A stretch of 64,000 bases of DNA from Alcanivorax sp. (lineage in GTDB: Bacteria; Pseudomonadota; Gammaproteobacteria; Pseudomonadales; Alcanivoracaceae): NCBI GenBank assembly GCA_022449455.1, contig JAKUPL010000005.1, positions 1-64,000 on the forward strand. The letters run 5' to 3'. This document shows, piece by piece, positions 62,435-64,000 of the stretch. The number at the start of each line of letters is the position of its first letter. Within the stretch, counting starts at the first letter, position 1. A program made the position numbers and the translations under genes. Under the pieces are notes generated by a model that saw nothing but the letters and a program-made list of their open reading frames with translations, made no database searches and was not told where the DNA came from.

Positions 62435-63447
62435 TGGCCGGCCCGGGCCGGGTCGGCGTGATCGCCGACGACACCCTGCAAGGGCACCTGCTGGCCGCCG
62501 CCATCAAGGGCCAGGGCTACCAGGTGCTGGTCAGTACCGCGCCGGACAGCCTGGAAGATCGCTGGCTGGAAGAGGGCGCCCTGGACCTGTGGGTGGTGGA
62601 CCTGTCCCGGGAAGATCGCTGGCAGCCGTTCCTTGATCGGCTGCTGGAACAGGCGGCGGCGCCGTTGCTGTTCTGCGACGGTCAGGCGCCGGCGCGCACC
62701 GCCAGCCACTACCCGCGCTGGGAGCGTCGGCTGGTCACCAAGCTGGTGGACTACATCGGCAAACCGGCGGTGGAACGCCTGGATACCGTGCCCCGGGTTC
62801 CGACCCCGGCGCCGATTCCCCGGCCCCGGGAATTCCAGCCGCTGGCCACCGGCGAAGGCGTGGCGGAACGGGTCTGGGTGCTGGGCGCCAGCCTCGGCGG
62901 CCCGGCGGCGGTGAAGCAGTTTCTCGACGCCCTGCCGCCACACCTGCCGGTGGCGTTCGTGCTGGCCCAGCACATCGATGCCGGCTTTCTCGATACCCTG
63001 TGCCAGGTGTTGCGCCGGGACAGCCGCCTGGACTGTCAGGTGGCCGGCACAGGCAGCCGCCTGAGCCACGGGCGCCTGCTGGTGGCGCCGGTGTCGGAAA
63101 GCATCGAATTCGACCGGGACGGGGGCGTGCGGCTCACCGGCCAGCCCTGGGAGGGCCCCTATGCGCCCAGCATCGACCAGGTGCTGCATAATGTGGCCGG
63201 CGGTTTCGGCGGCTGCGCCGGCGCCATCCTGTTTTCCGGCATGGGCAACGACGGCGCCATCACCGCCCCACGGCTGGCCACCGGCGGCACCACGGTGTGG
63301 GCGCAGACCGCCGACAGCTGCGCGGTGAGCAGTCAGCCGGACGCCGTGCGCGAAACCGGTTGTGTAAGCTACAGTGGTACGCCGGAGCAACTGGCCCGGC
63401 AGCTGGTGGAGCGGGTGCGCCGGGAGGTGGCCGTCGCGGCCCCCTGA
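62434..63447 (+). CDS. chpB: CheB-type receptor methylesterase ChpB
   Basis: A 337-residue methylesterase. The catalytic triad is Ser153 (GASLGGPAAV), His180 (AQHIDAGF) and Asp273 (GMGNDGA). The N-terminal 120 residues resemble a receiver but the phospho-acceptor region (DLWVVDLSRED) is imperfect, so phosphorylation is doubtful, as in Pseudomonas ChpB. It removes methyl groups from PilJ. The ATG shares a base with the chpA stop (TGATG). Confidence 0.94.
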   Translation: MAGPGRVGVIADDTLQGHLLAAAIKGQGYQVLVSTAPDSLEDRWLEEGALDLWVVDLSREDRWQPFLDRLLEQAAAPLLFCDGQAPARTASHYPRWERRLVTKLVDYIGKPAVERLDTVPRVPTPAPIPRPREFQPLATGEGVAERVWVLGASLGGPAAVKQFLDALPPHLPVAFVLAQHIDAGFLDTLCQVLRRDSRLDCQVAGTGSRLSHGRLLVAPVSESIEFDRDGGVRLTGQPWEGPYAPSIDQVLHNVAGGFGGCAGAILFSGMGNDGAITAPRLATGGTTVWAQTADSCAVSSQPDAVRETGCVSYSGTPEQLARQLVERVRREVAVAAP

Positions 63448-63491
63448 GGTTCTGGCTAACAAGGTTCGATACAACCATGCCCGAGGCAACG

Positions 63492-63977
63492 ATGTCCGAA
63501 TCACAGACGTCTGAAAAACGCGCGCCCGACGCGCCGATCCCCGACGACATTCCCAGCCTGCTGATCCCGATGAAGGGGCGCCCCTGGCTGATCCCCAATA
63601 TCGTGGTCGCCGAGGTGATTCCCCTGCGGCAGCCGGACCGCCCCGGCCACGGCCCGGAGTGGCTGCTTGGCTGGATCAACTGGCGGGACCAGGACCTGCC
63701 CCTGATTTCCTTCGAGAAGCTCAATGACTCCGGCCAGGTGGCGATCGGCCCGGAGGCGCGCATCGCCGTGATCAACACGGTGACCGGCGGCGCCCGCTTC
63801 TATGCCACCGTGGTGCAGGGCATCCCGCGCCTGCTGCGGGTCAACAAAGGCGACCCGGTGGAGGAACCCGGCGACACCGGACCGGCGGAAGCCATGTACG
63901 TGCAGGTGGGCGGTGATCTGGCGGTGATCCCGGATCTGGACGCCATCGAACGGGCGGTGGCCGGCCTCAACGCATGA
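63492..63977 (+). CDS. chpC: CheW-like protein ChpC
   Basis: A 161-residue CheW-fold protein (PSLLIPMKGRPWLIPNIVVAEVIP...GPEWLLGWINWRDQDLPLISFE...ARIAVINTVTGG...FYATVVQGIPRLLRV). In Pseudomonas ChpC links additional inputs to ChpA. ATG 63492 has GAGG five bases upstream; an in-frame ATG at 63477 (MPEAT) has a poorly spaced AAGG. It is the last complete gene in the window and its stop overlaps the next ATG as ATGA. Confidence 0.9.
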   Translation: MSESQTSEKRAPDAPIPDDIPSLLIPMKGRPWLIPNIVVAEVIPLRQPDRPGHGPEWLLGWINWRDQDLPLISFEKLNDSGQVAIGPEARIAVINTVTGGARFYATVVQGIPRLLRVNKGDPVEEPGDTGPAEAMYVQVGGDLAVIPDLDAIERAVAGLNA

Positions 63978-64000
63978 TCGATTGGGCCCGCCTGGAGCGA
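63974..64000 (+). CDS. Start of a further gene, cut by the window end
   Basis: ATG 63974 overlaps the chpC stop (ATGA) and opens a frame reading MIDWARLER before the sequence ends. The overlap suggests a gene translationally coupled to chpC. Nine residues are too few for identification; it does not obviously match the start of chpD or chpE. Confidence 0.4.

Overview
The window looks like a chromosomal segment of a high-GC marine hydrocarbon-degrading gammaproteobacterium, most likely of the Alcanivorax/Alloalcanivorax group. The evidence is an integral-membrane alkane monooxygenase (AlkB) divergent from a GntR-type regulator, several acyl-CoA enzymes, and long blocks of gene order that, from memory, match Pseudomonas aeruginosa (the trkA-rsmB-fmt-def-lysM-dprA-tsaC-hemF-aroE block and the yggT-proC-yggS-pilT-pilU and pyrC'-pyrB-pyrR-ruvX-yqgE-tonB-gshB-pilG...chpC blocks). 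No rRNA, tRNA or CRISPR was seen.

Layout. 1-90: probable tail of an IS transposase ending in a perfect palindrome. 160-4888: a small membrane protein, a YrhK-like protein, yheV-prlC, a divergent gamma-carbonic anhydrase and an LpxR-type lipid A deacylase. 5073-9608 (minus): lysM-dprA-tsaC-hemF-aroE. 9776-15516 (plus): def-fmt-rsmB-trkA-trkH, with stop/start overlaps or close spacing for translation and potassium uptake. 15600-18863: an MFS transporter, then alkB and its divergent gntR with recognisable facing promoters. 18880-22830: a lower-GC accessory island with a HigBA-like toxin-antitoxin pair, a Phd/YefM antitoxin with a truncated YoeB-type toxin, a predicted PUA-like plus PD-(D/E)XK nuclease, an RraB-like gene bounded by integron attC-like half sites, a GIY-YIG protein, and three copies of a hairpin repeat between them. 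The island ends at a strong bidirectional terminator.

22870-31423: acyl-CoA dehydrogenase, OsmC protein, lipase-like hydrolase, HMG-CoA lyase, two uncharacterised lipoproteins, a double hot-dog thioesterase and an enoyl-CoA hydratase-like protein. 31442-35808: yggT-proC-yggS facing pilT-pilU (twitching motors). 36010-41400: OsmC, higBA, pirin, glutathionyl-hydroquinone reductase, azoR/lysR divergent pair and a DUF4136 lipoprotein, mostly thiol, quinone and redox functions. 41372-44857: a two-component system facing a TlpA-like/DsbG-like periplasmic thiol module. 44868-51414 (minus): gshB, tonB-like, yqgE-ruvX and the pyrR-pyrB-pyrC' cluster, interrupted by a plus-strand DUF2780 protein. 51728-64000 (plus): the Pil-Chp chemosensory operon pilG-H-I-J-K-chpA-B-C, plus the first codons of one more gene at the right edge.

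The Pil-Chp genes and PilT/PilU together supply sensing and retraction control for type IV pili. AlkB with acyl-CoA dehydrogenase, hydratase and thioesterase fits growth on alkanes. The least ordinary part is the island at 18.9-22.8 kb. The best candidate for an undescribed function there is the base-sensing-like plus nuclease protein at 20202-21254.
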